The position numbers were made by a program, and so were the translations under genes. From Sulfurovum sp. (GTDB taxonomy: Bacteria; Campylobacterota; Campylobacteria; Campylobacterales; Sulfurovaceae), in NCBI GenBank assembly GCA_026193735.1, contig JAPHUJ010000253.1, positions 1 to 6,956 on the forward strand: a stretch of DNA of 6,956 nucleotides. The letters run 5' to 3'. The notes below the pieces were generated by a model. It saw only the letters and a program-made list of their open reading frames with translations. It ran no database searches and was not told the DNA's origin. This document shows positions 6,510 to 6,956 of the stretch, piece by piece (the stretch's first letter is position 1; each line of letters opens with the position of its first letter).

Positions 6510-6761
6510 ATGTTTACAATTAACGTCGATAAAGAGTGCGGATGTTTCAAAAGAAGCGCGTATGATAACAATATGACTTTCGAGTCAAAAGATGATGCAC
6601 TGTTACAAGCAAGACTTATGGAGAGCCATATGAATCAAAAATTTTGCCAAAAACACCTGTTCACACTTAGTGAAGACGGACAAAATTTCAATATAGAAGT
6701 AAGTATGAAACCTCAAGAGGCTTCAGCTGGTGGTTGTTGTGGTGGCGGACACTGTAGCTAA
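6510..6761 (+). CDS. Small cysteine-rich protein of unknown function, C-terminal CCGGGHC tail
   Basis: An 83-residue protein that I do not recognise by name. It has no signal peptide or membrane segment. Six cysteines (10, 12, 46, 76, 77, 82) and His40, His49 and His81 stand out. An N-terminal CGC motif (10-12) follows a short strand-like segment. The middle (residues 27-50) looks helical and contains FCQKH (45-49). A strand-like FTLSEDGQNFNIEVSM leads into a Gly/Cys tail, GGCCGGGHCS, at the C-terminus. The pattern suggests binding of a metal or iron-sulfur cluster, or a redox or metal-delivery role; that is inference only. AAAAGGA at 6497-6503 lies six bases before the ATG and supports the start. 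It is transcribed away from the formate dehydrogenase gene across about 100 bases that hold a palindrome, so a shared regulator or a link to that enzyme's assembly is possible. Codon use resembles the neighbours. Confidence 0.85.
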   Translation: MFTINVDKECGCFKRSAYDNNMTFESKDDALLQARLMESHMNQKFCQKHLFTLSEDGQNFNIEVSMKPQEASAGGCCGGGHCS

Positions 6762-6771
6762 TAAATAAAAC

Positions 6772-6823
6772 ATTGTCGTGGCGAATGCCCTCGTAAGCGA
6801 AGCGATTCGAGAGCCACGACGAT
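6772..6823. repeat. GC-rich inverted repeat downstream of the small Cys-rich gene
   Basis: Outer arms GTCGTGGC (6775-6782) and GCCACGAC (6813-6820) are perfect complements and extend outward by about three more pairs, one of them a G-U. Inside, either GAAT (6783-6786) pairs with ATTC (6805-6808) or CTCG (6790-6793) pairs with CGAG (6808-6811). The inner part also holds the tandem AGCGA AGCGA (6796-6805). The element is visibly richer in G and C than the surrounding intergenic DNA. It starts 11 bases after the small gene's stop and is followed by a T-rich run (6825-6839), so it could end that transcript. It also has the look of a dispersed extragenic palindromic repeat. Confidence 0.7.
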
Positions 6824-6864
6824 TGTTTGCTTCTTTTTTCTAAAAAAAGAAAGAGAGAAACAAT
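6822..6864. repeat. AT-rich imperfect inverted repeat adjoining the GC-rich one
   Basis: ATTGTTT (6822-6828) pairs with AAACAAT (6858-6864). After a small internal loop, CTT (6830-6832) pairs with AAG (6851-6853), and CTTTTTT (6833-6839) pairs with AAAAAAG (6843-6849) around a three-base loop. That makes about 17 base pairs with one bulge. With the preceding hairpin it would form two stems back to back. No gene is supportable from here to the right edge. The remainder, 6865-6956, is AT-rich DNA with one short CACC/GGTG inverted repeat near 6940-6950. Confidence 0.55.
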
Positions 6865-6956
6865 GCCTCAGTCCAAATGAAGAGACAATCATTCAAAATT
6901 AAAAAAGCCAGAAATTACTATTTAAAATTCCCAAACACCAACGGTGCTTTCAGATC

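Noticed and set aside
6918..6956. Open minus-strand reading at the right edge (ending ...KAPLVFGNFK or, in another frame, ...STVGVWEF).
   Set aside because: Only 10-13 codons are visible before the stops in two competing frames, and no family can be recognised; a partial gene cannot be supported.
1..6956. CRISPR arrays, tRNA or rRNA genes, insertion sequences.
   Set aside because: No regularly spaced repeats, cloverleaf or rRNA sequence, or transposase-like translation was seen in either strand.

Overview
The window looks like the chromosome of a member of the Campylobacterota, of the Sulfurovum/Sulfurimonas kind. The DNA is AT-rich, ribosome binding sites are AAGGA-like, and promoters show a clear TATAAT-type -10 without an obvious -35. 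The gene order also fits: yraN, trxA, trxB and the pair dapB-purF occur in that order in Campylobacter jejuni (recalled, not searched). The species assignment is an inference.

Nearly everything is on the minus strand, so transcription runs from high to low coordinates. From right to left: a cysteine-type formate dehydrogenase catalytic subunit (4295-6406); yraN (3951-4295), whose start overlaps the fdh stop as TAATG; a phytanoyl-CoA dioxygenase (PhyH) family enzyme with its own promoter (3156-3905); trxA with its own promoter and a strong hairpin terminator (2702-3019); then a tight trxB-dapB-purF unit (2550 down to the left edge), with 9 bases between trxB and dapB and 1 base between dapB and purF. 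purF is cut by the window edge.

The only plus-strand gene is a small cysteine-rich protein of unknown function (6510-6761), divergent from the formate dehydrogenase. The roughly 100 bases between them hold a near-perfect 29-bp palindrome that looks like an operator. After the small gene, 6762-6956 carries no supportable gene but has two adjoining inverted repeats, one relatively GC-rich and one AT-rich. They could be a terminator, a dispersed palindromic repeat or a structured RNA.

Functionally, trxA and trxB form the thioredoxin system (NADPH to TrxB to TrxA). dapB makes tetrahydrodipicolinate for lysine and cell-wall diaminopimelate. purF starts purine synthesis. The formate dehydrogenase oxidises formate in the cytoplasm, but its electron-accepting partner is not in the window. 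Most of the window is housekeeping. The parts that deserve a second look are the formate dehydrogenase/small Cys-rich protein divergon with its palindrome, the PhyH gene sitting inside an otherwise conserved cluster, and the palindromic right end.
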